A DNA stretch of 56,462 nt, taken from assembly GCA_026000755.1 (NCBI GenBank), contig BNZC01000008.1:1-56462 (forward strand), given 5' to 3'. Below, piece after piece: positions 47,814 to 56,462 of the stretch. Each line of letters begins with the position of its first letter. Within the stretch, counting starts at the first letter, position 1. Position numbers and translations under genes: made by a program. The DNA is from Clostridia bacterium. GTDB taxonomy: Bacteria; Bacillota; Clostridia; Lachnospirales; Lachnospiraceae. Below the pieces are notes generated by a model. The model saw only the letters and a list, made by a program, of their open reading frames with translations, was not told the DNA's origin and searched no databases.

Positions 47814-48764
47814 ATGACAAATTTAGCAATCGAAGCACAAGGCTTAGTTAAAACATTCGGGAAAAACCGTGCTGTTGACGGCGTAAGCTTAAATATCCCC
47901 ACAGGCAGTATCTGCGGCGTATTAGGACCCAACGGAGCCGGGAAAACAACGACAATCAATATGCTTGCCACACTTTCAAAACCGGACTGTGGCAGTGCAA
48001 AAATCTTCGGTTACGACATACTGAAAGAAACACAGAAAGTGCGGCAGTTAATCGGTCTGACCGGGCAATATGCCTCAATTGACGAAAACCTCACCGCAAT
48101 GGAAAACCTCACCATTTTCGGGCGATTGCACGGGTATTCCCGGAAAGATTCAAAACAAAAGGCCGGAGAACTTCTGGAAGAATTTGATTTAAGCGAGGCG
48201 GCAAATAAAACGCTGTCGCAATTTTCAGGGGGTATGCGCCGCCGCCTTGACTTGGCGGCAAGCCTGCTGTCAAGCCCTCCCCTTATCTTCCTTGACGAAC
48301 CCACAACAGGGCTTGATCCCCGAACCAGAACGCAGATGTGGACCACAATCCGCAACCTTGTGAAAAACGGTTCCACCGTCCTTTTGACAACTCAATATTT
48401 AGATGAGGCGGATCAACTGGCAGACGATATTGTGGTGATCGACAAGGGGCGTGTTGTGGCAAACGATACCCCTGACGGTCTGAAAAAATCAGTAGGCTCC
48501 TCTTCCTTGCAGTTGACAGTAAAGAATCCGGATCAGGTAAAGGTTGCCGCACAAATCATTGAACGTATCCTAGGCTCAAAAGTTCAAATTACAGAAGCCT
48601 CGGAATTGACCGCACCCATGGCTTGCACCGAAAAATTGACCGATATTCTGACCTCGCTAAAAGATACGGCAATCGAACTGACAAGCATAAATGTCCGCCA
48701 ACCGTCACTTGATGAGGTATTCTTCGCATTGACGGGCAATGCAGAGAACAAGGAGGGAAACTAA
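47814..48764 (+). CDS. ABC exporter ATP-binding protein (DrrA type)
   Basis: 316 aa. Walker A GPNGAGKTTT (about 42-51), signature FSGGMRRRLDLA, Walker B LIFLDEPTTGLDP, and H-loop region TTQYLDEADQL. The C-terminal extension is typical of the daunorubicin-resistance ATPase family. ATG 47814 has AAGGAGG. It energises the permease encoded 2 nt downstream. Confidence 0.95.
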   Translation: MTNLAIEAQGLVKTFGKNRAVDGVSLNIPTGSICGVLGPNGAGKTTTINMLATLSKPDCGSAKIFGYDILKETQKVRQLIGLTGQYASIDENLTAMENLTIFGRLHGYSRKDSKQKAGELLEEFDLSEAANKTLSQFSGGMRRRLDLAASLLSSPPLIFLDEPTTGLDPRTRTQMWTTIRNLVKNGSTVLLTTQYLDEADQLADDIVVIDKGRVVANDTPDGLKKSVGSSSLQLTVKNPDQVKVAAQIIERILGSKVQITEASELTAPMACTEKLTDILTSLKDTAIELTSINVRQPSLDEVFFALTGNAENKEGN

Positions 48765-48765
48765 A

Positions 48766-49617
48766 ATGGCTAATCCAATGACAATGAACGAAACAATGAC
48801 AACGAATACGCTTATCGTCCCTGCGGCCGAACGGCAACTGAAAAATCGTGTGAGCTTTTGGACAGGAGTGGGGAACGTCTTTACCTTTGCTTACCGTACC
48901 TTGATTAAGACCATTCGCAACCCGGAAACCCTTATGGATGTTACTATTATGCCCATCATGTTCACCCTTGTGTTCACTTTCCTTTTCGGCGGTTCGGTCT
49001 CAGGCAGTATCGCAAATTATTTGCCGATTATTATACCCGGTATCCTCATTCAGACATTTGTAACAAGTTGCTCCGCAGTGGGCGTTCAAATGCGGGAGGA
49101 TATGGACAAAAGTATTACAAATCGCTTCAAATCCATGCCGATTGCACGTATCGCACCCCTTGCCGGAGCCTTACTCGCCGACATACTAAGGTTTATAATC
49201 GCCGGAATTGTGATATTTTCGATGGGAGCCATCATGGGGTACCGACCCGAAGCGGGGATATTGGCGGTTGCCGCAAGTATACTCTTTATGACACTTATCG
49301 CATGGGGCTTAAGTTGGTTGTTCTCTTTCGTGGCACTCTCGGTACGCTCAACGACTGCCGCCTCTACAACCGGTATGTTGATTATGTTTCCGCTCTGCTT
49401 TTTGTCAAACGCATTTGTGCCGTCCGAAGCCTTACCTACTGCACTTAGATTTTTTGCCGATCATATCAATCCGGTGTCAAAAGCGGTGTCAGCAGTACGA
49501 CAAATACTAAGCAGCGGTACGGTAGGTACAGACTTTTGGCTTGCCTTAGTAAGTGTGCTTGTACTGCTTGTCATCTTCGTTCCGCTGACCTTAAAAGTCT
49601 ATATGCGGAAAGGATAA
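48766..49617 (+). CDS. ABC-2 type permease (DrrB type)
   Basis: 283 aa. Six membrane helices are predicted (for example VTIMPIMFTLVFTFLFGG, YLPIIIPGILIQTFVTSCSA, FIIAGIVIFSMGAIMGYR, LALVSVLVLLVIFVPLTL). RETMTTNTL-like N-terminal polar part. It forms the export channel with the ATPase. The operon ends at the terminator that follows. Confidence 0.93.
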   Translation: MANPMTMNETMTTNTLIVPAAERQLKNRVSFWTGVGNVFTFAYRTLIKTIRNPETLMDVTIMPIMFTLVFTFLFGGSVSGSIANYLPIIIPGILIQTFVTSCSAVGVQMREDMDKSITNRFKSMPIARIAPLAGALLADILRFIIAGIVIFSMGAIMGYRPEAGILAVAASILFMTLIAWGLSWLFSFVALSVRSTTAASTTGMLIMFPLCFLSNAFVPSEALPTALRFFADHINPVSKAVSAVRQILSSGTVGTDFWLALVSVLVLLVIFVPLTLKVYMRKG

Positions 49618-49667
49618 TAGTTAAGCCGCTATATGTGTGCGCTGTAACGGGTAATTCAACTGTAAGG

Positions 49668-49700
49668 GGTCGATAATTTAATGGATTATCGACCTTTTTT
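49668..49700 (+). terminator. Intrinsic terminator of the ABC operon
   Basis: GGTCGATAAT, 7-nt loop, ATTATCGACC, then TTTTTT. It overlaps the last codons of the convergent trkH gene. Confidence 0.9.
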
Positions 49701-51128
49701 CCACGTATAGGGTGCCAGTAACACCAGAATCGGAAAGATTTCAAGACGTCCTGCTAACATATCAAAAATCAACACACATTTTGATAAACTGCCATAGATA
49801 CTGAAATTTCCGCTTGGACCAACCTTGCCAAGCCCCGGTCCAACATTATTTAGACACGCCGCCACGGCAGAAAAATTCGTGGTAAAATCAAAGCCATCCA
49901 AGGAAATAATCAAAAAAGACAGCAGGTAAATCGCAAGGTAAGCAAGCAAAAACACCTGTACCCCTCTCCAGACTTCTTTCGGTAGGATATGCCTTTCCAT
50001 GCGAATCTGCCGTACCCGCTCGGGATGAATCAAATAGGAAACCTCATTTTTAATCATTTTCAGCATAATGATAATACGAGAAACCTTAATACCACCGCTG
50101 GTACTGCCTGCACAGGCACCGATAAGCATCAACACAAACAGGATACCCTGTGAAAAGGAAGGCCACAGTCCGTAATCTGTGGTGGAATATCCCGCCGTCG
50201 TAATGATGGAAGCCACTTGAAAACTGACTTGCTGAATCGTCGTAACAAAGTCATCAAAATATCCCCATGTATTCCAAGTGATCAGTCCGATTGCCGCCAG
50301 TACAATGATGAGGAAATAGCGCATTTCCTCGTGAAACAAGGCTTCCTTTGTCTTTCCGGCAAAAAATTTGAAATATACATTAAAGTTAATGCCAAATAAA
50401 AGCATGAATATCGTCATAATAATTTGGCTTGCCACAGAATAGCTTGCCGCACTACTGTTTAACAACCCAAATCCGCCCGTTCCCGCCGTTCCCACGCCAA
50501 TTGCAACTGCATCAAATATGTGCATTCCGGAAAGTAACAGCAACAATATCAAAAACACGGTCATACCCGTGTAAATCCCGTAGAGGATTCTGGCTGTCTG
50601 ACCAACTTTAGGAACCAATTTTCCCACGGAAGGACCTGCACTTTCCGCTTTCATTAAGTGAATGTTATGACTGCCTGCAAGAGGTAAAATCGCCGCCATC
50701 AAAACCAGCACACCCATGCCCCCCATCCAATGGGTGAAACTTCTCCAGAACAAATTACAACGGGATAAGACTTCCACATCCGTAAGTACAGTCGCTCCCG
50801 TGGTGCTAAACCCGGAAACCGATTCAAACAAGGCATCCAAATAGTTTGGAATTGCTCCCGTGAAAAAGAAAGGTAAAGCTCCCACAAGGCTTAGGATAAT
50901 CCAACTTAAGGACACGCTGACAAAACCTTCTTTCGCAAAAAAGTTTGTTTTTTTTGGTTTCGTCTTTCGCCCCACCCCACCGATGGCAAAGCATACAATG
51001 GCTAGACCCAGATAAATAAATCCGTCCGCTTCCCCATAACAGAGAGCGACAAATGCCGGTACCAAAAGAAAAGTACCCTCAAATGCCAAAACTCTGCACA
51101 AAATATATCGAATGATTGAATAGTTCAT
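49686..51128 (-). CDS. trkH: Potassium uptake protein TrkH
   Basis: 480 aa, many membrane helices and the repeated selectivity-filter loops (SGFSTTGATVLTDVEVLSR, GTAGTGGFGLLNSS, STTDYGLWPSFSQGIL with GACAGSTSGGIKVSR). It transports K+ and is gated by TrkA, encoded 19 nt upstream. Confidence 0.95.
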   Translation of the reverse strand: MNYSIIRYILCRVLAFEGTFLLVPAFVALCYGEADGFIYLGLAIVCFAIGGVGRKTKPKKTNFFAKEGFVSVSLSWIILSLVGALPFFFTGAIPNYLDALFESVSGFSTTGATVLTDVEVLSRCNLFWRSFTHWMGGMGVLVLMAAILPLAGSHNIHLMKAESAGPSVGKLVPKVGQTARILYGIYTGMTVFLILLLLLSGMHIFDAVAIGVGTAGTGGFGLLNSSAASYSVASQIIMTIFMLLFGINFNVYFKFFAGKTKEALFHEEMRYFLIIVLAAIGLITWNTWGYFDDFVTTIQQVSFQVASIITTAGYSTTDYGLWPSFSQGILFVLMLIGACAGSTSGGIKVSRIIIMLKMIKNEVSYLIHPERVRQIRMERHILPKEVWRGVQVFLLAYLAIYLLSFLIISLDGFDFTTNFSAVAACLNNVGPGLGKVGPSGNFSIYGSLSKCVLIFDMLAGRLEIFPILVLLAPYTWKKGR

Positions 51129-51147
51129 AAGTAGTTACTCCAAGTAG

Positions 51148-52503
51148 TTACTCCAAGATATCTGTAATATCAGAAAAACCTTCGTTTGTGGTTACGACAA
51201 CAACTCTATCTCCTATTTTAATCATATCTTGCCCACCGGGGGTAATCACTCGTTTCCCCCGTTTAATCACACAGATTAGGACATTTTTCTTCAGCCGCAG
51301 TTCCATAAGAGGTACACCCACCACCGTGGACTGCTTGTGGATATGAAATTCCATAGCCTCTACCTTGTCATCAATTAAATGATAGAGGGTTTCTATATTA
51401 CTGCCCGCCGTATTTTGCATGGCTCTGATATACTGACTTATGTAGTCCGCCGTAACATTCTGTGGATAGAACACGCTTCCAATATCCATACTGCTGATAA
51501 TGTCTTTGTATGCCACCCGATGGATTTTCGTAATCAGCTTTGCCTGGGTCTGACGGCGTACAAACAGGCTTAGCATGACATTTTCCTCATCAATGTTAAG
51601 CCAAGACACAAAGGCTTGGGTATAGTCTAAGCCCTCTGATTGAAGCAAATCCTTACCGGTTCCGTCACCGCAAATAATAAGTGCCTTGGGCAGTAATTCG
51701 CTTAACTCATTGCAACGTTTCTTATCCCGTTCAATAATCGTCACATCAATCTTCATAGACAACAGCTGCTTTGCCAAATAATAGGGAGTTTCACCCCCCC
51801 CCACAATCATAGCACAACGAATTTGGTTCATGTTCATACCGATTTTGCGAAAGAAATCGTTAGCCTTCTCCGGTGCACCTACAATGAAAATAACATCCCC
51901 CTCTTTTAGAATGAAATTACCATCCGGGATATAGACCTCCCCTCCGCGCTCTACGGCACAAATCAAAACATCCACATGAAGCTTTAGGAGTATCTCCCGA
52001 ATCAGTCCGTCACACAGAGGCGATCCCCGCATAATCTTACTTTGCAGTAATTCAACTTTTCCTTTGGCAAAGGTATCTACCTTAATGGCGGATGGATATT
52101 TCAACAGTCTTGACAATTCAAGAGCCGTACTCTGGGCAGGATTTATAATCATGGATAAGCCCATCTCTGCTTTGATAAATTCCACATCATCATTGTAGGT
52201 GTAATTACGTACCCGGGCAACGGTTCTGCAATGCCCCACTTTTTTTGCAATCAGGCAACACAGCAGATTCAACTCGTCTGAAGTGGTAACGGCAATCATA
52301 AGGGCCGCATCCTCTATCCCTGCTTCTTTCTGCACCTGTGAGCTTGCCGCATTGCCCACCACGCCCATTACGTCGTACAGATTCACCACCCGTTCCAGAT
52401 TTTTAGCATTACTGTCGATTACTGTAATATCATGCCCTTCCCGACTTAATTGTTCTGTTAAGGTTCCGCCTACGGTTCCACAACCTGCAATCACAATCTG
52501 CAT
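51148..52503 (-). CDS. trkA: Potassium uptake regulator TrkA
   Basis: 451 aa with two RCK units. Each has a nucleotide-binding fold (IAGCGTVGGTLTEQLSREG near 5, IVGGGETPYYLAKQLLSMK near 230) and a TrkA_C domain. It binds NAD(H) and gates TrkH. Start ATG 52503. Confidence 0.95.
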   Translation of the reverse strand: MQIVIAGCGTVGGTLTEQLSREGHDITVIDSNAKNLERVVNLYDVMGVVGNAASSQVQKEAGIEDAALMIAVTTSDELNLLCCLIAKKVGHCRTVARVRNYTYNDDVEFIKAEMGLSMIINPAQSTALELSRLLKYPSAIKVDTFAKGKVELLQSKIMRGSPLCDGLIREILLKLHVDVLICAVERGGEVYIPDGNFILKEGDVIFIVGAPEKANDFFRKIGMNMNQIRCAMIVGGGETPYYLAKQLLSMKIDVTIIERDKKRCNELSELLPKALIICGDGTGKDLLQSEGLDYTQAFVSWLNIDEENVMLSLFVRRQTQAKLITKIHRVAYKDIISSMDIGSVFYPQNVTADYISQYIRAMQNTAGSNIETLYHLIDDKVEAMEFHIHKQSTVVGVPLMELRLKKNVLICVIKRGKRVITPGGQDMIKIGDRVVVVTTNEGFSDITDILE

Positions 52504-52521
52504 AAGATTTCCTCCGTTTTG

Positions 52522-53397
52522 TTAAAAAACCACCGGTCCCCTTACAATCGTCCGCTCCATTTTTAAGCTTCCATCAGCCTGTGGTTTCATACGCCAATCC
52601 ACCATGGACAGCTTGCCCTCCGTAAGCTCCATGCCCACAATCCCCTTAGTATGGATACAACAGCCTGTATTATAATAGGGCAATTCTCCCTCTCTGGGAA
52701 ATCTGGGTCTATGGGTATGCCCGCAAAGGAGGGGGGTATGATGCCTTAAAATCCAATGCTTGTAGTTCTTTTCAATCTTATGGCGCTTGTAAAGATTACG
52801 GGCAGGACTTGCGGGATTGCGAAAACCCACCACATGAAGGTATCGCCAAAAATAACGCAGTAAAAGTCTGGAAAACCACCAAAGCTGATCGTTCCATAAG
52901 TCCCCCTGATGTCCATGCACCACCAAAAGTTTTTGCCCTCCGGTTTTATGTTTCAAAAACAGAGCCTCAATAGGAACAATGCCCGGAAACAAATTGCAAT
53001 ACGCTCCCTTATATTCATCATAATAGCGATACAGATTCGCCTTTACATAAGAGGGATTCTTGCGATCTATGTCATGATTCCCATAAATGAGAATCAGTTG
53101 GCCTTTGTCGTAAAACTTCTTCATGACGGCAAAAATATCCCCATGTGCCAAACGGATATGCTTAAAATTCGGGTATTCCCACAGCTCGTCACCATCTCCT
53201 GCTTCCACATAGGTATAGCCCTTTTCGTAGTAATACTCCAAGGCGGCAAGAAGTACTGTTTGATTTCTGGCAAATTCATCCGATACGCTGTCATCTCCCC
53301 TATGAATATCGCTGAAAAAAATGTATTTGGAATCTTTGTCAAAGGAATGGAGTGTGGCATGCTTTAAGGCACGGCTTAACTTTTTATCAGTGTACAT
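52522..53397 (-). CDS. Metallophosphoesterase
   Basis: 291 aa. Calcineurin-like motifs: FFSDIHRGDDSVSDEF, YVEAGDGDELWEYPNF, LILIYGNHDIDRKNPS, LLVVHGHQGDLWNDQL and LLCGHTHRPRFPREGEL. The LpxH-like order is complete, but a Firmicute lacks lipid A, so the substrate is unknown. ATG 53397 has AAGGAGG. Confidence 0.9.
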   Translation of the reverse strand: MYTDKKLSRALKHATLHSFDKDSKYIFFSDIHRGDDSVSDEFARNQTVLLAALEYYYEKGYTYVEAGDGDELWEYPNFKHIRLAHGDIFAVMKKFYDKGQLILIYGNHDIDRKNPSYVKANLYRYYDEYKGAYCNLFPGIVPIEALFLKHKTGGQKLLVVHGHQGDLWNDQLWWFSRLLLRYFWRYLHVVGFRNPASPARNLYKRHKIEKNYKHWILRHHTPLLCGHTHRPRFPREGELPYYNTGCCIHTKGIVGMELTEGKLSMVDWRMKPQADGSLKMERTIVRGPVVF

Positions 53398-53470
53398 AAA
53401 AGACCTCCTTGGGATATGCTGTAAACATAGTATCCTCTCAGTCGTCTTTTTTATACTCGGTGATATTATT

Positions 53471-53603
53471 TAGTTACAGTTCATACACAACCATTCCGCG
53501 AGGTGTTTTTCGCAGAAAAACCCGAGTTTCTCATGTGCCAACTCGCTTTTTTGCGAGTTGTGTGCATAATCGTTACGTTCAGAGGGCACCTCTGAACCGT
53601 AAC
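53471..53603. repeat. Structured chromosomal repeat, copy 2
   Basis: Homologue of 45898-46032. Shared parts include GTTTTTCGCAGAAAAACCCG and the ACTCGC / GCGAGT hairpin; the terminal stem reads GTTACGTTCAGAG / CTCTGAA.CGTAAC. The stems are conserved although the bases differ. Confidence 0.8.
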
Positions 53604-53604
53604 A

Positions 53605-53859
53605 TTATTTGTTCTCTTCCGCTGCCGCCCGCACTGCCTGAGCCAGTTGATCCGCACAAGAAGTCTTTCTTCTCCCGCATTGAATCCCCTTGCACTTTTC
53701 TTCAATCTGATCGGTAGTCCAACCGTCCACAAGGACACTCATAGCCTTTAGGTTGCCGTTACACCCCCCTGTAAATACGATGTTTTTTACAATATCGCCC
53801 TCTAAATCAAATTTTATATTGCTGGAACAAGTGTCCTTTGTTTGGTAATTATATTCCAT
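53605..53859 (-). CDS. TSCPD-domain protein
   Basis: 84 aa. NYQTKDTCSSNIKFDLEGDI, FTGGCNGNLKAMSVLVDGW and GIQCGRRKTSCADQLAQAV match the short TSCPD family (TIGR03905), related to the C-terminal piece of class II ribonucleotide reductases. Four conserved cysteines. ATG 53859 has AAGGAG; the frame is open upstream but without a site. Confidence 0.85.
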   Translation of the reverse strand: MEYNYQTKDTCSSNIKFDLEGDIVKNIVFTGGCNGNLKAMSVLVDGWTTDQIEEKCKGIQCGRRKTSCADQLAQAVRAAAEENK

Positions 53860-54020
53860 CTGCACATTCTCCTTATCTTTATGCTTACACTTTATACTGC
53901 ACAGTTCAAACGTACTTATGCTTTCATTTTGCAAAATCTCACCGTTCGGCGGAAAAACGCTGAACACGGATACCTGAGCGAAGAAATAACATTCGGTCAG
54001 TATCGCCCGAAGAACAGGGC

Positions 54021-54572
54021 TCAGCTATCCGCCCAATTGTCTGCTTCTCTTCCAATCCGTGAAAAAGCCAGTTCTTTTATCTTTCGGTCAAAATCCCTCG
54101 GCTCTACTGTTGGTTCATAACGCATCACTAATTTCCCATTTCGATTCAGCAGAAATTTTGTAAAATTCCACTTGATACGCCTCTGGAATCGAAACCGCCC
54201 CTTGCTCTGTGACTCCAAATACGCAAACAAAGGATCTGCCTCTTTTCCCTTTATTGTAATTTTGGCAAATAAGGGGAAGCTTATGCCGAAATGGGTGGTA
54301 CGATACTCTGCTATTTCTGCATTACTGCCCTCTGCCCGAACACCAAACTGGTTGCAAGGAAACTCTAAAATTTCAAAACCTTCTTTTTTGTATTTCCGAT
54401 AAAGATCCTCTAAATCGTCATACTGGTAATTGTATCCACAGGTAATGCCCGAATTGACGATTAGCAGCACTTTTCCCCGGTAATCCTCTAAGGACACCTC
54501 GTTTCCGTCTATGTCTTTGACAGTAAACTGATACACATCCCTTACTCGTTTTTTTTGATTCTGTTTCTTCAT
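54021..54572 (-). CDS. Glutathione-peroxidase-family protein
   Basis: 183 aa. Thioredoxin fold with the peroxidatic Cys in IVNSGITCGYNYQYDDLEDL, then FEILEFPCNQFGVRAEGSN and the Trp-Asn pair IKWNFTKFLLNRNG. It reduces peroxides with thioredoxin in most bacteria. Cys, not selenocysteine, is used. Confidence 0.92.
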   Translation of the reverse strand: MKKQNQKKRVRDVYQFTVKDIDGNEVSLEDYRGKVLLIVNSGITCGYNYQYDDLEDLYRKYKKEGFEILEFPCNQFGVRAEGSNAEIAEYRTTHFGISFPLFAKITIKGKEADPLFAYLESQSKGRFRFQRRIKWNFTKFLLNRNGKLVMRYEPTVEPRDFDRKIKELAFSRIGREADNWADS

Positions 54573-54600
54573 CCTATGCTGTTTCCTCTTTTCTTTGAAA

Positions 54601-54840
54601 GGCGAAATTGAATTTTGGGCAATACACGATTATCGAAATGAAGTTTCGGTAATATATGATTATTGAAACGCAGTTTCGGTAATATATGATTATCGAAATG
54701 AAGTTTCGGTAATATATGATTATTGAAACGCAGTTTCGGTAATATATGATTATTGAAACGCAGTTTCGGTAATATATGATTATTGAAACGCAGTTTCAGT
54801 AATATATGATTATTGAAACGCAGTTTCAGTAATATCGCTA
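54601..54840. repeat. 30-bp tandem repeat array
   Basis: Seven full 30-bp units (54631-54840) plus one diverged unit at 54601. Each has a small inverted repeat GAAACGCAGTTTC and TAATATATGATTAT. Units alternate between two variants (ATGAAG or ACGCAG). No spacers vary, so it is not a CRISPR. Related single units lie near 56385-56412. Confidence 0.9.
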
Positions 54841-54910
54841 ATCAGCTTTGCTCTTTATTTATTTTACCTCTCTCTTTGAAGAAATACAAGTGCTTTCGGA
54901 AATTTTACAT

Positions 54911-55963
54911 TTATTTCCCTATTTGATATTGCGTTTTCAATTCATGGAATTGACTGTATTTAACAATATTTTCTTTTTGTAAACGTCCAAGAACAATTCC
55001 GGGATCAATAGTTTCTCGTTTTGCAAATGCAACAATATCCGATTTCGCAAAATTCTTTTGCCTAATAAACGCAGCATACTCCGTTGGGTTTATCAGCATA
55101 TCTTTTGCAAAACAATCTGCCGCCTTCTCTTGTCCTTCCGTAGTGTTGCCTTGCGAATTTATATGTTCATCTACGATATGAAATAATTCATGAAACAAAC
55201 TAAACCAAAATATATCCGCACTCCTACCTCGAACCATTAGTGCCAAGATAATCTTCTTTCCATCTAAAAATGAAGCCCCATTTAATTTAGAACCTTCAAT
55301 GTGAGGAAGAAAAATTAATGCTACCCCACACTCTGCGAAAATGGTTTGTAAATTTTCACAAAATTCATTAGGGGGCAATACCGTATAAGAACGGATTGTC
55401 TTTATGCTTTTCTTCAATTTTGCAATATTGATGGGCTTTGTTGAAACTTTTCTAGCTTCAATTTTTGCTTTTTGAGCCCATGCTGCTAAAACATAGTCAT
55501 TTTCTACATTTTCACCGGTTTTCCGAAAAGCGATTCCCGGCATTTTCAACTTATCAATAATTGGTAACTTTGCCACTTCAAAAAAACTTCTTAAATAAGC
55601 TATCTTTTCTGATGTCTTCCTTGCCTTAGGAACTAATCCTATTTTTGCTACTTTTCCATAAGGAAACTTTGAAATGATTTCCTGCTCGTCTTCTTTTTCA
55701 AGTTCCGCTTTGACTCTAGCGAATTGTTCACAATAAATAGCTTCTAAATTGTTCCAAAACTTAGCCGGTATACCGAAAACACTCTCCAATCGAAGAGCTA
55801 CCTCCGGCGTTAATTCAACCTTACCATTAATTAAATGACTGATATGCTTTTCACTCATTCCCATACGTAAGGCAAACTCTTTTTGAGGCATACCACGGTA
55901 TTCTAACTGTTCTTTGATTGTAGCACCCGGTGGTACTGCCACAGTATTTATACTCTGCATCAT
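54911..55963 (-). CDS. higA: HigA-type antitoxin fused to an ImmA/IrrE-like metallopeptidase domain
   Basis: 350 aa. N-terminal XRE HTH (TIKEQLEYRGMPQKEFALRM, SEKHISHLINGKVELTPEVAL; about 15-75). The C-terminal half has the zinc peptidase motif FWFSLFHELFHIVDEHI (about 255-271) with downstream ADCFAKDMLINPTEY. Such long antitoxins repress their operon, and the peptidase part may cleave or regulate it. It follows the toxin gene, the reversed order of higBA. Confidence 0.87.
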   Translation of the reverse strand: MMQSINTVAVPPGATIKEQLEYRGMPQKEFALRMGMSEKHISHLINGKVELTPEVALRLESVFGIPAKFWNNLEAIYCEQFARVKAELEKEDEQEIISKFPYGKVAKIGLVPKARKTSEKIAYLRSFFEVAKLPIIDKLKMPGIAFRKTGENVENDYVLAAWAQKAKIEARKVSTKPINIAKLKKSIKTIRSYTVLPPNEFCENLQTIFAECGVALIFLPHIEGSKLNGASFLDGKKIILALMVRGRSADIFWFSLFHELFHIVDEHINSQGNTTEGQEKAADCFAKDMLINPTEYAAFIRQKNFAKSDIVAFAKRETIDPGIVLGRLQKENIVKYSQFHELKTQYQIGK

Positions 55964-55988
55964 AATATTTCCCTCCTATTTTTATAAT

Positions 55989-56300
55989 TTAGTGATAGTC
56001 CTCAATGGACGTAATTCTTATCAGTTCAACAATATGGTTGCATTTTTCAAAAATAAGTCGATATGGATGAACTAAATCCATTGCAAATTCACCCTCTCTA
56101 TTCCCTTTCAGAGCATGGCATCTTCCAATAGAATATTGAATCAATTCATCAACGGAATCCGATGCTTGTAGTTCGTTCATTCTTTGTGCGATTTTATCTG
56201 CCCTATTTTTCCCATATTCCTTAACAGAAATGCTATAAACCGTACATTGCTTTTTTAACTTGTTTGTTTTGAACTCTATTTCCAGATACCTCACCTCCAA
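55989..56300 (-). CDS. higB: HigB/RelE-like toxin
   Basis: About 100 aa. IEFKTNKLKKQCTVYSISVK, SVDELIQYSIGRCHALKGNR, EFAMDLVHPYRLIFEKC and IELIRITSIEDYH-type end match the HigB-2/RelE fold, an mRNA interferase. The start is uncertain (TTG 56300 overlaps GGAGG; a start at the CTG/ATA codons around 56281 is possible). Confidence 0.8.
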   Translation of the reverse strand: MEVRYLEIEFKTNKLKKQCTVYSISVKEYGKNRADKIAQRMNELQASDSVDELIQYSIGRCHALKGNREGEFAMDLVHPYRLIFEKCNHIVELIRITSIEDYH

Positions 56301-56339
56301 ATATATTTCCTTAACTCAAGCGTTCCCTCAGAAGTTCCT

Positions 56340-56462
56340 GTAAATATAGCTTATCGGAAGTTCGGTCCGAACTTTCGATAAAATATGCTTATCGAAACGC
56401 AGTTTCGGTAAGAGGGGCGTTTTTTGCCCCGTAAATCTGATTACAGGAAGTGTACTTTACTT
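56340..56462. repeat. Intergenic repeats at the window edge
   Basis: AGTTCGG T CCGAACT palindrome (about 56357-56371), a unit of the 30-bp array family (56391-56412, TATCGAAACGCAGTTTCGGT), and the hairpin GGGGC / GCCCC (about 56415-56431). Probably upstream region of higB; no other gene is seen. Confidence 0.55.

Noticed and set aside
54601..54840. Possible CRISPR array
   Set aside because: Units are contiguous, without unique spacers, and no cas genes are near.
1..56462. tRNA or rRNA genes
   Set aside because: No cloverleaf or rRNA-like segment was recognised on either strand.

Overview
The window is a nearly complete temperate contractile-tailed phage (about 0.13-45.9 kb) inside a Firmicutes chromosome (about 45.9-56.5 kb). 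The host is probably a low-to-mid GC member of Clostridia: strong GGAGG ribosome sites, TrkA/TrkH, a TSCPD-domain protein, and AT-rich intergenic repeats. I cannot name the genus. The first 132 bases hold the C-terminal end of an unrelated transposase, so the left phage edge lies at about 130-168. The right edge lies at about 45.85-45.9 kb.

Nearly every phage gene is on the minus strand, so the phage reads from right to left. The early and replication region (45.75-31 kb) has a stand-alone IS30-type HTH protein, a PAPS-reductase-like enzyme, a HAD phosphatase, a second DGR target protein, an HUH Rep-like protein, an N6/N4 DNA methyltransferase, a lytic transglycosylase, RecU, a C5 DNA methyltransferase, many small zinc-ribbon proteins, ParA, ParB and a sigma-region-4-like regulator that probably switches on late genes. 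The late region (30.9-6.1 kb) runs: terminase subunits with a candidate cos site, lambda-type portal, ClpP protease, decoration protein, major capsid protein, head-tail joining proteins, sheath, tube, a frameshifted tail chaperone, tape measure, a SHOCT moron, gpX, gpD hub, gpV, gpU, gp25/W, gpJ, gpI and fibre-region proteins. So the head is lambda-like and the tail P2-like.

The late operon ends in a diversity-generating retroelement (DGR): target gene with VR1, avd, template repeat (TR) and reverse transcriptase. A second full-length target (VR2) lies about 35 kb away in the early region. All 33 TR/VR differences that I counted fall at template adenines. Each VR has a 9-bp hairpin with a GRNA tetraloop 39-40 nt beyond its end. 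The DGR is followed by holin-like proteins, an endolysin, small accessory genes with duplicated palindromic promoters, an RHH regulator and an IS30-family transposase. No tyrosine or serine integrase is visible, so the transposase is the best candidate for the prophage recombinase.

Other structure: a 17-bp palindrome recurs five times across the phage, once just upstream of parB, and looks like a dispersed parS centromere. The host part carries a hypothetical protein, a drug-type ABC exporter behind four 11-bp direct repeats, TrkH/TrkA, a metallophosphoesterase, a TSCPD protein, a glutathione-peroxidase-like protein, a 30-bp tandem repeat array and a HigB/HigA-ImmA toxin-antitoxin pair. Two copies of a structured chromosomal repeat lie at 45898-46032 and 53471-53603.
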